This document shows, piece after piece, positions 13,379 to 26,830 of a stretch of 64,000 bases of DNA (position 1 is its first letter; each line of letters starts with the position of its first letter). Under the pieces are notes generated by a model, which was not told where the DNA came from, searched no databases, and saw only the letters and a program-made list of their open reading frames with translations. The stretch is from Muscardinus avellanarius (taxonomy: Eukaryota; Chordata; Mammalia; Rodentia; Gliridae). Made by a program: the position numbers and the translations under genes. Location of the stretch: contig OY726558.1 in the NCBI GenBank assembly GCA_963383645.1, positions 183,017,634-183,081,633 on the forward strand. The letters run 5' to 3'.

Positions 13379-13536
13379 TTTCTGGAAGCCCTTCTACCTC
13401 TGGGCTACACTCCCAGACCCATTTTATTTTTGGAAACAGGGTCTCTTAAGCCAGCGCGGCTGACCTCCAACCTGCGTGATCCTCCTGTCTCCGCTACCCA
13501 AGCGCAGGGATTGCAAGTGTGCGCCACCACGCCGGG
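13379..13536 (-). mobile_element. B1/ID-type SINE with target duplication
   Basis: Reverse copy of the younger subtype (GGGTCTCTTAAGCCAGCGCG). The 16-bp direct repeat CAGTCCTTCATCTTTT flanks it at 13363-13378 and 13537-13552. The tail is short and the first bases of the ID half are missing. Confidence 0.85.
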
Positions 13537-13627
13537 CAGTCCTTCATCTTTTACTTTTGCTGAGTCAAAGAGGTTAAAAAGGGAAATTAACATTAGTATT
13601 TAATGTGGTTAATAACATGAATATGTA

Positions 13628-13845
13628 GCTGGGCATAGTGGCATGTGTTTGTAATCCCAGTACTTGGAAGGCTGAAACAGGAGGATCACCATTCATAGCC
13701 AGCCTCAGCTACTTAGTGAGGCCCTCTGCAACTTTGTGAGACCTTGTTTCAAAGAATAAAAATCAGGGCTGAGGGTGTAACTCAGAGGTAGAATGTCTTT
13801 GGGTCCAGTCCCCAGTACCACAAAAAATTAAAAAAACAAAATAAC
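13628..13845 (+). mobile_element. B1/ID-type SINE
   Basis: GCTGGGCATAGTGGCATGTG start, CAGTCCCCAGTACCACAAAA end. Confidence 0.85.
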
Positions 13846-14039
13846 ATGAATTTGTAACATATGCCCACGAGTCACCCTGAAAAACGTGAATTATGACAGA
13901 AATCATATGAAGATAATCCTTCACCACAAAAGGTGTGATTAATGGTAGAAATTTTAACAGTTGCTAAGGAAGACTTAAGAGTTAGGAGAGAATTTCCAAT
14001 GAGTATACTTTTGATTTTTCTTTAAAAATTAATACTATA

Positions 14040-14440
14040 GCCATGGGTGGTAGCACATATTTATATTTCCAGTATGTAGGAGGTTGAGACAGGAAGATCA
14101 CAAATTCAAGTCCAGCCTCAGCAATTCAGCAAGGCCTTCAGCAACTCTGAGAGACTCTGTTTAAAAAAAAAAGGCCAGGCGTGGTGGGGCACGCTTGTAA
14201 TCCCCGTGCTTGGGAGGCAGACACAGGAGGATCACTCAAAGCCAGCCTTGCTGGCTTAAGAGACCCTGTTTCCAAATAAAATATAAAATAGGTCTGGGAG
14301 TGTAGCCCGAAGGCAGAAGAGTTCCATCCCCAGTACCACCAAAAAAAAAAAATTTTTTTTAAATTAAATAGGCCTGGAGGTGCAGCTCAGAGTTAAGATG
14401 ATCCTGGGTTCAATCCACTGTACCACAAAAGAAAAAAAAT
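14040..14440 (+). mobile_element. Nested pair of B1/ID-type SINEs
   Basis: An older SINE (14040-14172, continuing at about 14360-14440) is split by a younger copy at 14173-14353 that begins GGCCAGGCGTGGTGGGGC and ends CCCCAGTACCACC plus an A tail. The older copy resumes with AAATAGGCCTGGAGGTGCAG, its ID-like half. The order of insertion is therefore clear. Confidence 0.8.
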
Positions 14441-14547
14441 ACTGTAGAGGGTACTGATGATTCTTATCATTAAGGCTAATTCTTGTGAAAAACAAGCTGC
14501 ATCTAGGGCTCAAAAATACATTTATTGTATTTTCATCAAGAAAGTTT

Positions 14548-14549
14548 GT

Positions 14550-14594
<45 letters not shown>
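14548..14594. repeat. (GT)n microsatellite
   Basis: About 46 bp of GT with one TATG interruption near its start. Confidence 0.95.
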
Positions 14595-14596
<2 letters not shown>

Positions 14597-16543
14597 GCTT
14601 GGTAAAGTATAAGTTCCCAATGGAAAGGGAACATGCCAAATATATAATTTCTAGAGGAGTACCAATCTCATATTTAGATCCTGCCAAAGAAGTTATTCTT
14701 AATAGACTAGAGTTACGCCTTTGTTACAGGCAGCTATAACCCACAAGCCATTGGCACCACGTTTCACCCATAGTTAGAGTTTGTCTGAAACCCTTCCTTT
14801 CTCCCACCTCTTCCCAAACTCCATAAATCAGAAATGGGGAACCTTTATGTTCAGATCATGCCATTTTCCAGCAAGTATAGTAAAAAAAAAAAATGTGTTA
14901 TGTTAGAGATAAAGTTTAGGTTAGTGGAAAGCAGTACTATCTTATCCAGTTTATTTAGCAATTATCAAATATTTCTGAACGTTTCTGTTTTCTTCCTTTG
15001 GTTTTCAAATTCTGTGAACTATACTTTAAGAAAAAAACAAGTCTACAAATTCTGACTGAGATTATATCATTTTTACTAGCGTATCATTGCTACCGTTTAA
15101 AGTAGGTTATTTTCAAAAGCTCTTTTCATCCTTCATTTATTTTTAGAATCCCCACAAATCCTTACCCATCCTGAACATGGTTCATTTTAAAAATAGTTGT
15201 CATTTATCTTTGTCCATCAGAAATTTATACTTTAATAAATAAGTCCAAAAATATGCCCATGTCTATATATACAGGCTTTCAGGATTAAAATAAAAGTGTC
15301 TTTTGGTTTGGTTTTTTTATTGTTTTTGTTTTTATACTTTTACATGTATCACCTGAATTCACCCCACTTTTTTAGTAGATGGTTTTGTATTATTATTATG
15401 TCTTCCTTACATGGAAATAAGACCTAGTCCTAATAATTAGGCACCTACCAAAGTATATTTCTGAACTGATTTGCTTTCTAAAGTTTTGACACCTTAAAAG
15501 AAGATTATATGTTTCTTTCAGTGTGAGCTGCTAAAAGTAATTATAAAAGTGACGTTTTTCTAAAGCCTCTTTTAAAATGTATTGACACTGGTTGACGGGC
15601 TGCCAATGGATGGTTTGTAAGCAAGATTTGCAAAGATAGCTGATTATATACATGGTTCATTTAAAAAGACTATTAAAAGCTTCTGATTGGTAAAAACGTG
15701 CTATATTTCTAAAAATAATACTTCCTTAGATGTCTACTAATAAAGATAGACATAGTTAAAAGAGCTCTATTGATCCAGATTGCCGCATCCTATCAGCATC
15801 TTCCTGTCTCTGTTTCATTGCATAAATGCATTGCTCACAGAAAACCAGAGAATCCCAGCCAATAGGAACAACAGAGTATGTAATTATGATAATTAACTAA
15901 GGTGTTTCCATATTTTCTGCAGTTACTATGAACAATAATAGGTTGACATCTGCCAAAATGAGTTAGAATTTTAGATTTTTTTCTTTCATGGATGTGTATA
16001 CACTACTTAGAATTAATTAACTTAAAAATTTTTAACTTAAATACCATTTTAAATGTTTAATTCTCCGTTGTTTTCCCTTGTGCCTTTATCTGGTCCCCAT
16101 TTGGCATAGGGAAAGACTGTGCAAAGAGGCAGATGCAGAGGAGACCTGGGAGGAATGACTTTTAACAAAACAAAATCCAGGTGAAGAAAAAGATGGGTCA
16201 AAGAAGTAGCATCTCTAAATTGTGAAGGATCTAAAAAAAAAAAAAAAAAGATAGCTGCCCTTGTGAGCCTTAGATTTAAGCAAGGAGGCAGAAAAGAAAC
16301 AATGGATATAATCAGAAAGTAAATAAATTGAATGATAAAAGATGAATAGTAAAAAAAATTGCAGAACAAAGCAAAGGTTGGGAAAGGTTTACAGTTTAAA
16401 TGCATACTATAAAGGACAAGAGGAAATAGCATTTGCCTCCAATTTTGGGGTGATGGTAGGGAGTTAACAAACAAGTTCTGGTAAAAAGCCTTAAAAGATG
16501 TGTGGATAAGAGTCTGCTCTTAAAAAATGAGGAAAGAAATCTA
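14595..16543. other. Intergenic, nothing recognised
   Basis: AT-rich. The 141-codon minus-strand frame at 16049-16474 contains a Phe run encoded by a poly(A) tract and is not gene-like. Confidence 0.5.
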
Positions 16544-16800
16544 AGCCTGGAATGGTGGCACATACTTGTAATCCTAGTATTTGGGAGGCTGAGACAGGAG
16601 GTTCGAGGACAGCCTCAGCAAGTAGTGAGACTTTCATCAACCTAGTGAGACCTTGTTTCCAAATAAAAATAAAAATAAAAATAAAAATAGGGCTGGGGTG
16701 TAGCTTGGAGGTAGAATGTGTGTGGGTTCAATCCCCAGTGCTACAAAAAAAAAGAAAGAAAAAGAAAAAGAAAGAAGAGAAAAGAAAGAAAGAGAGAAAT
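16544..16800 (+). mobile_element. B1/ID-type SINE with purine tail
   Basis: GCCTGGAATGGTGGCACATA start, an internal (AAATAA)n linker, CAATCCCCAGTGCTAC end, then an AAAGA-rich tail. Confidence 0.85.
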
Positions 16801-17249
16801 AAATTAGCATTCTCTGTTCTTTCCTGTTTTCCTCACCCATTCATAGGCAAATGCAGCAACTTCTTAATCACAGTTCTCTGTGCAAACAAAACAATCACAG
16901 ATTAGTGAAGATTCACTTTCTCTATATTTATTTTAAAAAAGTATAGATACAAACAAAGAAACCCTGTATCCAGTATCTTCTCACTGTAAGACACTGTGCT
17001 GGCTGTTTTACCATACAATACTAGTACACATGCCCATACCATGGATATTTTTCCTTGAAAACAAGACGTCTGTGTTACACATTTCTGAATCCACTCAAGG
17101 ATTATTTGTCGAACGAATGAATTCATTCATTCACTTACTCATTTGTTATTGAACTATTTAAATCCACCAAAGGAAAAACAAAACAAAACTGATTATATCA
17201 TGCTCCAAAGGAAAATAATAACAATTCAATTTAAAGCAAGTGGATAGCT

Positions 17250-17463
17250 GCTGGGCATAGTGGCGCACACCTGTAGCCCCAGTACTTGGTAGGCTGATAC
17301 AGGAGGATTGCAGGTTTCAAGCCAGCCTCAACAACTTAACAAGGCTCTCAGAAACTTGATGAGACCCTTTTTCCAAATAAAAAGTAAAATAGGGCTTGGG
17401 ATGTAGCTCATAGGTAAGATGCCCCTGGGTTCAATCCCCAGTAACATAAATAAATACATAATA
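17250..17463 (+). mobile_element. B1/ID-type SINE
   Basis: GCTGGGCATAGTGGCGCACA start, CAATCCCCAGTAACATAAAT end with a TAAATA-type tail. Confidence 0.85.
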
Positions 17464-18312
17464 AATATTAGAAGTGATTATAAAATTTAGCCATCATTCT
17501 CATAAATCCTAGCTAGGAATAAAAAACTTTGAAAGACAATAGATGTTTTCTCCCTTAGGATCAAATGTGTTTTTCATTTAACATTGTAAGCACACAATGG
17601 GCTCAGTTCAGCTAGTACTACATGCATACATATGAGTATGTTGACAGGAATCTATGTAGCAGATATTTAAGTATTTTTATGGTAAAATAAATACTTTCAT
17701 GGTGAAAAACTACTACAGTTTCTATAATTATAATTTACTCTTAGAAAATGGAATGTTTGGCACTGTGGCTATACAATATAGCCACAGTATATAACTATAC
17801 AATATAGTATTTTGACAACAAAAAGAACATAAATGTTGGCCAATATTTTACATATTATACTTCAAGTTTATATTAATAATAGTATCAATATTTATCAAAC
17901 TCTGCATATATTTAAATTATCTGGAACCATTTCACATATATCTTCTAATTCTCAAAAACAACCTGATAAAATAGATATCGTTAATATTATAATCTTAGAG
18001 ATAAAGAAATTGAGAGGTAGAAATCTGCCCATAATTACAGACTAGTCTGTAAAAGACCCTCCCACACTAAGGCTCTAAGTTTCATTATTTAAACATTAGT
18101 ATATGGTATTCCTACCTAGGTAAGTAGCTATGGAAATGTGAGATATTTTATGGATTATATGAAAAGGGTTTGAGATACAGCAGACTTCAGAAGAAATTGA
18201 AAAAGATTAATACATGCTATGCTCAATTTTCTACTTTCTACAAAGCAAAACAAAAAACTGGGGTGAGCATTTGGTGTCTTAGAAATGCTTTTTTAATTTA
18301 ATTTTACTTTTC
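17464..18312. other. Intergenic, AT-rich
   Basis: Nothing apart from the twin hairpins at 17763-17808. Confidence 0.5.
17763..17808. repeat. Two adjacent short hairpins with the same loop
   Basis: Arms CTGTGGCTATA / TATAGCCACAG (11 bp, perfect) enclose CAA at 17763-17787. Seven bases later ACTATA / TATAGT also enclose CAA (17794-17808). Confidence 0.8.
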
Positions 18313-18505
18313 TTTGTGGTACAAGAGATTGAAGGAGTGCAGGGGAGAGGGTGGCATCTACTACTGAGCTACATCCCCAACCCTATTTTGGTTTTACATT
18401 TTGAAACAGAGTCTCACAAAGTTGCCTAGGCTGGCCTCCACCCTGTGATCTTCCTATCTCAGTCTCCCAAAACTAGGATTACAGCCATGTACCACCATGC
18501 CCTCC
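18313..18505 (-). mobile_element. B1/ID-type SINE
   Basis: Reverse copy: TTTGTGGTACAAGAGATTGA, a short internal insertion, ACATCCCCAACCCTATTTTG, ending TACCACCATGCCC. Confidence 0.75.
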
Positions 18506-18549
18506 TGAAATGTTAACATTTAAATTACCAAATTGTTCTTTAATACAGT

Positions 18550-19041
18550 TGTGGGAGCCTAGAGGTAGTACAGGCTGACCGTGGTGCTATGACCCTGCAC
18601 AGCTGTGGACATGTAGCATCCGTACAGTCGCAGGTGCCCATGGTTCCTCATGGTTTTGGGGTCTCTGCATGGTCACGGGTGAGTGTAGTCCCCCAACAGT
18701 TGCGGGTGTGCCACACCTCTCATATCATAGCAGGTGTGCACACATATGGCATAAACGTATTGCATACAGCTATGTGCAATTATGCAAATCTTATGCAGCC
18801 TTAATAAAAGAGGAAGCAAAGTGTAACACACATGTACAATGATTAAGCAAAGTATAACATGTACGTACATGTCTTGCTGACACAGGTGTGTACCATTTTG
18901 TGTAGAACCCTATATAAAAAAGGTGTTTGTGGCATGAAGTTGTTTTTTGCTGTTTGTTCTCCTCCAGATGGCAGCTCCGTGTTGCCTTCATCCTGGGGAT
19001 TTCACCACTGCCACAGCTGGCCTCAAACTGGACCCATGACA
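18550..19041 (+). mobile_element. Unclassified solo LTR, copy B
   Basis: Begins TGTGGGAGCCTAG and ends GGACCCATGACA. Contains AATAAAAG, then CCCTATATAAAAAAGG, and shares GTTCTCCTCCAGA and ATCCTGGGGATTTCACCA with the copy at 9752-10161. It is about 80 bp longer than that copy. No intact coding sequence lies beside it, so it is read as a solo LTR; edges rest on TG...CA. Confidence 0.6.
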
Positions 19042-19361
19042 GCTTTCATGCTCACATCTAATGACAAGTAATATGATATCAAATTTGTGTTTGTCAGTCT
19101 TTAGATTACAAAAACACAGGATATCGCAAAGTGAAAATGAAAGCAAGCATAGAGGAAATGTTTTAAATCTCTAAGTCTGTGAATTCAGTTTAGCTGAGGT
19201 TGTTTGAATGTGCTCTAAACTATATAAAATGTGATAGTATACCTACACAGTATACTAAAGCAGAGTATGAAATCTTATCTGGGGAGAGCGAAAGAAGCAA
19301 GAGAGGAACCTATCTTAGAATCAGGGAAGGGGATGAGCATAGTGGCTCTGGGGAAAGGGGC

Positions 19362-19752
19362 TGTTATGTTACATATAGAATGTCCCCTGAAAAGCTCAAA
19401 TGTTAAGGTTCAGAGTTGATATAATTAAGTTGTAAGGGTTACAATCTCATCAGGAGATATATCTCTTGTAGTGGATAACTGGTGGTAACCTAGGCAGGTG
19501 GGGTGCTTGGGGGAGTTGTCTTAGGAACTGTGCTTTTGTCTCTGAATATCCTTGCTTTTGGTGTCTCTTCCAGAGTCTTGTTCTCTCTCTCTCTCTCTCT
19601 GTTTTCTGTCACTATGCCCCGAGTTCCACAGACTCAGGTTGATATAAACTGAATCCTGAAATCTCTGAAACTGTGAGCATATAAATCTTCCTTCTTCTAA
19701 ATTGTATCATCAGTTGGTTTGGATTATAGTAGTGAGAATGCAGACTGAGACA
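19362..19752 (+). mobile_element. MaLR-type solo LTR with 5-bp target duplication
   Basis: Begins TGTTATGTTACA and ends GCAGACTGAGACA. Inside are CTGAAACTGTGAGCATATAA and a CT-rich stretch, as in MaLR LTRs. GGGGC flanks it on both sides (19357-19361 and 19753-19757), the 5-bp duplication usual for this group. Confidence 0.85.
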
Positions 19753-20282
19753 GGGGCCCTGGATGATTTATCTTAGAAGCCCCACACTCCTAGTTTCTTA
19801 TAATTCTTCCAGTCTCAGCTTTGCTTACCTGCTCTCCCTTACTGGTTCAGGACTGCCAGTGATTAGTATACACCCTGAAAAGGAAATAGTTAAGATACCC
19901 AACTCCTAGTTAGGACAGAATTTTGTCTGCATAACAATTTTACCAGGCAGTGTTACAAGTGCTGGTGTTTCGCATTGACATTTTTGTTGCTGTACTTCTC
20001 ACCTCTTTCGTAATGCTCCTCAAGGTACAGCGGGCTTTTGAGGGGTAAGGGGGCTTCATCTAATTCTAGTATCAGTTTTGTATTCCCCACAACCACAACT
20101 TAAGGCAGACATTATATTCAGAAATCGAGATTATTGATCATTTGACTGTTCTCATATTTTCAAGTAGTATGTGGTAATCACGATCAGTTGTGTATCTTCC
20201 CAAGTTAGAGGAGGCAATTGTCTAGCTTCATGAACACTCCATGTGAATATATGGTTAATATTCAGTTAGTCTAGTCATACTA

Positions 20283-20478
20283 TGCTGGCTGTGTTAGCAC
20301 CTGCCTGTAATTCCAGTATGAAACTAAGATAGGAGGATTGCAGGTTTGAAGTCAGCCTCGGCAATTTAGCGAAGCTCTTAGCAACTTAGTGAGACCCTGT
20401 TCCCGAAAAAAATAAAATAGAACTGGTTGTGTAGCTCAGAGGTTGATGCCCCTGGGTTCCATCTCCAGTATCAGTCAT

Positions 20479-20537
<59 letters not shown>
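20283..20537 (+). mobile_element. B1/ID-type SINE with (GA)n tail
   Basis: GCTGGCTGTGTTAGCACCTG start, GTGTAGCTCAGAGGTTGATG in the ID half, then about 58 bp of GA repeat (20479-20537). It is the last recognisable SINE before the MIR17HG domain. Confidence 0.8.
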
Positions 20538-20540
<3 letters not shown>

Positions 20541-23500
20541 TACTACAATGTTATAAAGCTTCTTCAGAGTTCAAGTCTCTCTGCTTATAAATGCCCATTT
20601 CTATCCCACGCCACATCTATTTTGGTTTTATGTCAGGGAAATGTAATACTGTACACAATTCCCTAGAAATTTGGTGACTTGGCCTATATCTAGCCCATAT
20701 CTAAACTCTCCCACTTGCAAAAAATAACTCTGACATCAGAAAGTCTCGTGACTCCATGTTCTGTGGAGGAAGGCAATGCTCAATACTATTTAAGACCCAG
20801 GTTTCATTTGAAAGTCAGAGATGCTTTGGGAATCATTGAGCCATCCCAGACAAAACGTGTTTTTCTAAGATCCATTCATGACACCAGCAGCTGATTCTGC
20901 ATCATCTCTGTTTCTGTTTCTCTGATCCTGAGTCAGCTGGGTAACCATTTTTCTGTTTCCCTGCTATTGTGATCGAACCCCTTGTCCCCAGCCATTTATC
21001 CACATTTCACTACTTGGTCCCCTCTCACTTCTGATTTCATAGCCCAAAAGCTTGACAATCTTAACAGATTTTCATATCAGTATCTCTGCTATCTCTTCAT
21101 CCTGGACACTTTAGATCACTAGGTCTCTTCAGATCCTACTTTGTACGATACGCTATGTGAGGATAAATAAAACCAAAGAAAGTCTGTCTCTCTTGTCAGA
21201 CAGGATACAAGATTTTTATTAAACATGTCTTTAAGGATATAATCATACCATGGGAATTATATTCATGATTCTGCAGATAGAATTTTCATGTTCATTGTTT
21301 AATTCAACAATTTTTGAGCACATATTCTGTGGCAATTACTTCAGGTTAATGTACATTAGACTTTGAAATAGATAATTAGTTTTGCCAATATTAGGCACTC
21401 ATATTTCTTTAAAAACTTGCTATTGAAATAACCAGCTGCCATAGCTAATGTTCTATGTGGATCTAAACAATGTAGCACACCTTGATAGTGTAAGATAGTA
21501 GCCATCTCTTAAACATTTTATACTGGAAAACAGAATTCTCTTGGCTAACACTAGAGGTTAGTCTTTTATTAAACATTTGCCATCATAAGAGGAAACTCTT
21601 TAGTTTAGCAATTCCTTAAATCTTACCTGTGATGGATTTGTCTGTTCTAGCCACAATTCTGCTATTGCTACTAGCTCATTCATATAGAATTGCTCAGAGA
21701 CGTCTACAACCCCAGCAGTAGACACTTTCAGGGTTTTAGCTACACTATTCTTGTGTCTCATGAATCCCTGATTTCTGTTTTTCCTGGGTTCTAACACTAG
21801 TTTCTTCTTCCTGGTTGTTTTGAAATTAAGAGATAATATACAAAAAAGTACACCAATCACTCATACATGTTTACTGATGACTTTTTTTATGCCCATGTAG
21901 TCACCTATTAAATCCAATTACAGAATATTTCCAGCACCCACCTTCCTAGACTCGTTTTCCTTATCCTATTTCAACACTTTCAGCTCCACGTCCTTCTTGT
22001 TTTAATATCCTGCTGGGGCATTTATTAATCCTAAACTTTAGCTTTCCTTATCCCTTCTTATCTTGGCTTGACTTTAAAAACTCTCTTGGATTAGTTTTAC
22101 CTGCAGTCCTTAATAACAGCTACCATAACTTCCCCACCAAAGCGCAGAGTAAACAATTTGCTCTTAATATTTTGCAAGCCTTGCCAAGTGCTGTGTGCAT
22201 GCCACGATCACCCTGAACTACATTATGTGAGACTACTATGCACCTATAAAAGTATTTAAAATAAATATTTCGCAAGCGAATTGAAAACTGGTCACACCTA
22301 AATTTATATGGATAAATCTAATTACAGTTGCACTTATATTTATTCTCATGTAATTTGGGAAAATTCTTATATCCAAATGTGTCAGTCATTGCTGGTCTTC
22401 CTGCCCAAACAATGTCGTCATGCATACAGTCTCAGGGAGCAAATTAAATAATTCACATTCTTGAGGATGATCTCTGAGGCTCAGGTGGTGTTTACACTTC
22501 TTTGGAAAATTGCAGTGTAGAGATCCTGCTCTGTCTTCATAATGTTAATCAGCTTTTATACTTTTATTATTTCTGATATATGAATGAAAGAATTTATTCT
22601 AGTTCAGTGTTGGATTTACCTGGCTAAACTTTTATAGTATACTTACTTGTTTTGAACATTGATACGTGAAAAATAAGCTGGCATATTGGAATTTACTGCC
22701 TGCATGTAGGAAAGGCTTAACTAACTGGTATGTAGGAGAACTAGAGTACATATTTTGCAAGATTTATTTTAAAATAGTACAATCTTTATTGGAGAGTTCA
22801 TGTAAATACTACTGTTTAGTTTTATAACTGTATCAACCATATTCATTCTGGACATAAAGAAATATAGCATTTGAACCATAACAAATCTTTGATCTGAACA
22901 GATTGTCATTCAATTTTTAAAATGCTCTCAAACAAGCCAGTTATTAAAGATACTAATAATAACAATTTCACATAAAAGTTTCACCACTTTGAAATACAGA
23001 GTTGAAATACAAAGTACTAGGTTTGAATGTTAGGATGAAAATAAGTACTTAACTGTAGTTTTGTAAAATATTGTAACAACTATGAAATCTGTGTTATTTT
23101 GCCCAATATTGAAGAGAAAATCATATAATCAATATCTTAAGTTGTTTCTGGAACCATTCTCTAGTAGAATAAGCCGAGATGATAGGTTGAATCAATTTGT
23201 TTCCTCTGATATAAATTGAGGTTAGATTTCATATTTGAAGGCAAAGATATAAAGAAAATCCAAGAAGCCTTCAAGGAATTGAATGAAACTAACTTAAAGT
23301 ATTAGCATTTGCTAATATCTTCTACTCTAGACCTTTCCTTTTGTTTTCTTTACAATTATTTAATTTTATAGAAAATTGCTATTTAAGCCCTTCTCTTACA
23401 GCTAATTGATTGAAAAATTTAAGTTAACATATCTAAAAAAATACATACCAAAATTTATTTTTCAAATAAAAGACAATTTTGGAAGGAGTGCTATTCTATT

Positions 23501-25766
23501 GTTAAATAACTTTTCTAGCGAAATTAAACTGAAAGCCCAGACAGAAGAGAGATAGCTCAGATAACACTTTAAAGTTTACAGTGTGACTTACAAACCAAGC
23601 TTGCTAGAGTCGATGACATGCTTTTGCCTTAAAACAAGACAAAACTTTATCCCTATAAAGCCTTGGTGAGGTGTTTAGAAAATCTTAGGTCAGTTCATCT
23701 TCCTTTCTGTGTGTATAAATAACACACATATGTAATATGGATGAACACAGGCACAAGTGCTTATGAAGATTAACTAATTAATGGCAATAATGAGTCAGGC
23801 ATTGTTACCTAAAGAAAGAGCCAAGTACCAGAACTTAGCAATGTTGATTTCACACCAGCAAGACCTGGGGATTTTTTTAAAAATGACTTTGGCCCAACGT
23901 CTGACTAACTAAATTAGAATATCTGTAAGTAAGGGAGAGACATTTGAATGTGTTCATTGCTCCTTGGGTGGTGGTAAAATACAGCCATGTTGAGAAATGC
24001 TGAAATAAAAAGAAGAAATTAAAAGTAAACTACTGCTAACTTTGATGTTTTGTCCTTCTGGTAAAAACTTGTAAAAAAAAAACAAATATTTTACTATAAT
24101 GTCCTATAATAAAATTGTCTTTAAATTGTAATTCAAAATGTATTAGTTTTTTTATTTCTTTTTGAGGAAAACATACTTTTTTTTTTTTTTTTTACATATA
24201 TTGACAAACCTCTGAGCAAGACTGCCGCTTTAGTGTGACAATAGTACTTAGTAGACTGGGACCGTTTTCTTAAATAATCATCAGTTACCCTCATCTGGTT
24301 CTATAGAAGCAGTGACAATTTTAAAGATACAAAAAAAGGAAGAAACTTTCTTCTAGTTGTTTATTCAGAATCACACATTTACTCATCTTTCCCTCTGTAA
24401 TTTATAATTTCTTAAATTCAAAACCAAAGATGGAGCTATCCAGCTAAATGATCAAAGACCATGACCATCTTGGAATGTCATCTGTAGTCAATAATCCGTA
24501 TATTTGTATTACACATGCATATAAATAACATATACAAAATGTAGATATTATACATAAGCAGCCATTGTAGAAAGTATTTGATTGGACATTGAAAGGAGCA
24601 AATAAAAGCTAATAGACATGAAACTTTAGCTTATTTGTGAAAAGTTTTTGACATTCAGTAATTCTGCGTAGTTCTTAAACTTTTCCTGAGCATGGGCTCT
24701 GTCTTATTCCTTGTTATAACTTTGACCAGGGCAGGAAGAATAACAGACATTTAGCATATGATTGTCAAACTGGATTCAATATCCTTTAAAGTTCTATGTA
24801 TTAAACATAATTAATATGGAAGGCCTAGGTTATATACTTCAGACGTTTAGAAATATGTTGTCAAAAATTCATCAATTGATGCCCTTCATTAATTTGCTAC
24901 ATTATCAAAAAAGTACTAAATATTGTTAGTTCATATAAGTGGTGTTTTTCCTTTGACATCAAATTTAATTCTTCAGATACTAATAAATAATTATAGTAGA
25001 GCCATGTATATTTAAAAATACCAATTTGCCAAAATAGAACATATACTTAATTGCTGTAACAAATTTATAGGCTATCTGTGAATCACTATTTAAATTATAT
25101 GTATGTGTTTAAAATAACACTGAGACTCATATTTATCTTAGATTCCTACATCATTCCTAAGTTCTCACATCTATCGTGTGAATGTGATTATCACTTCTAA
25201 TTTCTTTAAATCTTATGCTAAAAAGAACATTTTAACTGAGTTTTTTTAAAAAAAACTCAACACAAGTGAATTTATGTTGAGTCAAACAATAAAGGCAGAA
25301 AATAAAATTCTTAACATTATAGACCAAGGTCAAGAACTTTTTGGACGTCCTCAATTCACAACATCTATGGTTTATAAGATTGAGATGTTAAGAATGAAGA
25401 GTGAAAGGTACAGATATTTATCTACTATTTGTGTAGCTTCTAAACAGTTGGTTATAGGGAATTGTTCTGATAGTGAACTGAACTTTTCATTTCATATAAA
25501 ATGTTCTGGATTGTGAACAGTGCTGTGTTTTAGGTGACTTAAGGCTGTGTGTCGACTTTGGCATTTTGGATAGCTTTAGTTTTATATTCTTTGGTTGCAG
25601 TCGGCATTTGATAGAGTTTAAGATATGTCTGTGATGTTATAATCATATCCACAAATCTGTCTTTAGTTATAAAATATAACTAAACTTGTAGTAGCCTCTG
25701 AAGTTGAGAAGAATGAGTTTCTACCTAATAATTTTTTAAAAAAGAAAACACACGCACACCCTTTCA

Positions 25767-25801
<35 letters not shown>

Positions 25802-26830
25802 TTAGCTAAGCTTTAAATTCATTGGGAGATATTTGAAGTTTTCAAAATTTTTAATTATACTTAAGATAATTTGCTTATTAATTCTGAAAGGAAGTATGAG
25901 TGAACCCCTTAAAAATAAAATGCAACCTACTAATTCTGAAACTTTCTGGGATTTCCAAGTCAGTAGATTTAAATGAATTTACATCTTCCAAAATCCCTAT
26001 TACCGTAAAAAATAAAAAAAAATATATGTGTTAGGAATTAAACTCCTTACACTGTAATCACAGGAAATAGTTGTCAGATTTCCAGAGAGATATTGTTAGA
26101 TGTCTAAAAACATTAAAAAAAAATGGGAGTATTTATTTCAGTGTTGATTTTAACTGGAAGGAAACTATGAGTTAAATAACTTTCTTGCTAAGAAACCTTT
26201 CTATAGGTGGGATTTCCCATGATTCTGAGAGTTCGATGAACTCTTAGGACACCCTCTCACCCCAACCTTTCTAATTTAAACCAGAAAGTAAAGTTTCAAG
26301 GAAATATTGACGTATTAAGCCAATGCTGACCTAAAGTAACGCAGAGACTTTTAATAAAATTAGTAATCAGTTCTTTTGACTCACAGCTGTCCATGGTAAA
26401 GAAAGATAAAACACTGTAACATTTCAGATTTGGCCGTCTACTTTGAGTTACAAAGCAAGAAAAAAATTTAGAAACTAGATCCTTAATGTAAAAGAGTAAA
26501 AATCAGGACTTAACTTTTAAAATCCTCAGTAGGCTGACAATTGAATTTAAGCGAGCCATGATAGAGTGAGTCAGAGGGTAAATGGCAATACTGTCAAGAA
26601 CTGAATGTCAAAAATCTTAACATTTGCACATTATAGACACCTTAGGGTAGTGAGTTGGGTTTTTTTTTTTTTTTAGCAGTTGTCTTGTAAAATCGCGAAA
26701 TAGTGGTATGTGCTTTCCAACAACTGCTTACTGGATTACTTGAAACCAATCTTAAATTACTGTGTGTGCAGGAAACGTTATGAATCTTCACTTCTTTTAA
26801 CAATTATGTTTCTGAGAATCCTGGAATTTC
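20538..26830. other. SINE-free AT-rich DNA upstream of MIR17HG
   Basis: About 6.3 kb without a recognisable SINE. Minor items are an L1-type 3' tail near 22182-22262, a T19 run at about 24178, a CA tract at 25771-25799 and a palindrome at 25237. Frames at 21600-21860 (-) and 25274-25516 (+) match nothing I know. Distal regulatory elements of MIR17HG could lie here, but none is identifiable by motif alone. Confidence 0.5.
25771..25799. repeat. (CA)n microsatellite
   Basis: About 28 bp of CA, with no SINE beside it. Confidence 0.9.

Noticed and set aside
21600..21860. 86-codon minus-strand frame with a lysine-rich start
   Set aside because: No recognisable domain, no splice or promoter context; possibly a fragment of an old element, but unsupported.
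25274..25516. 80-codon plus-strand frame upstream of MIR17HG
   Set aside because: No recognisable content and length is expected by chance in this much DNA.
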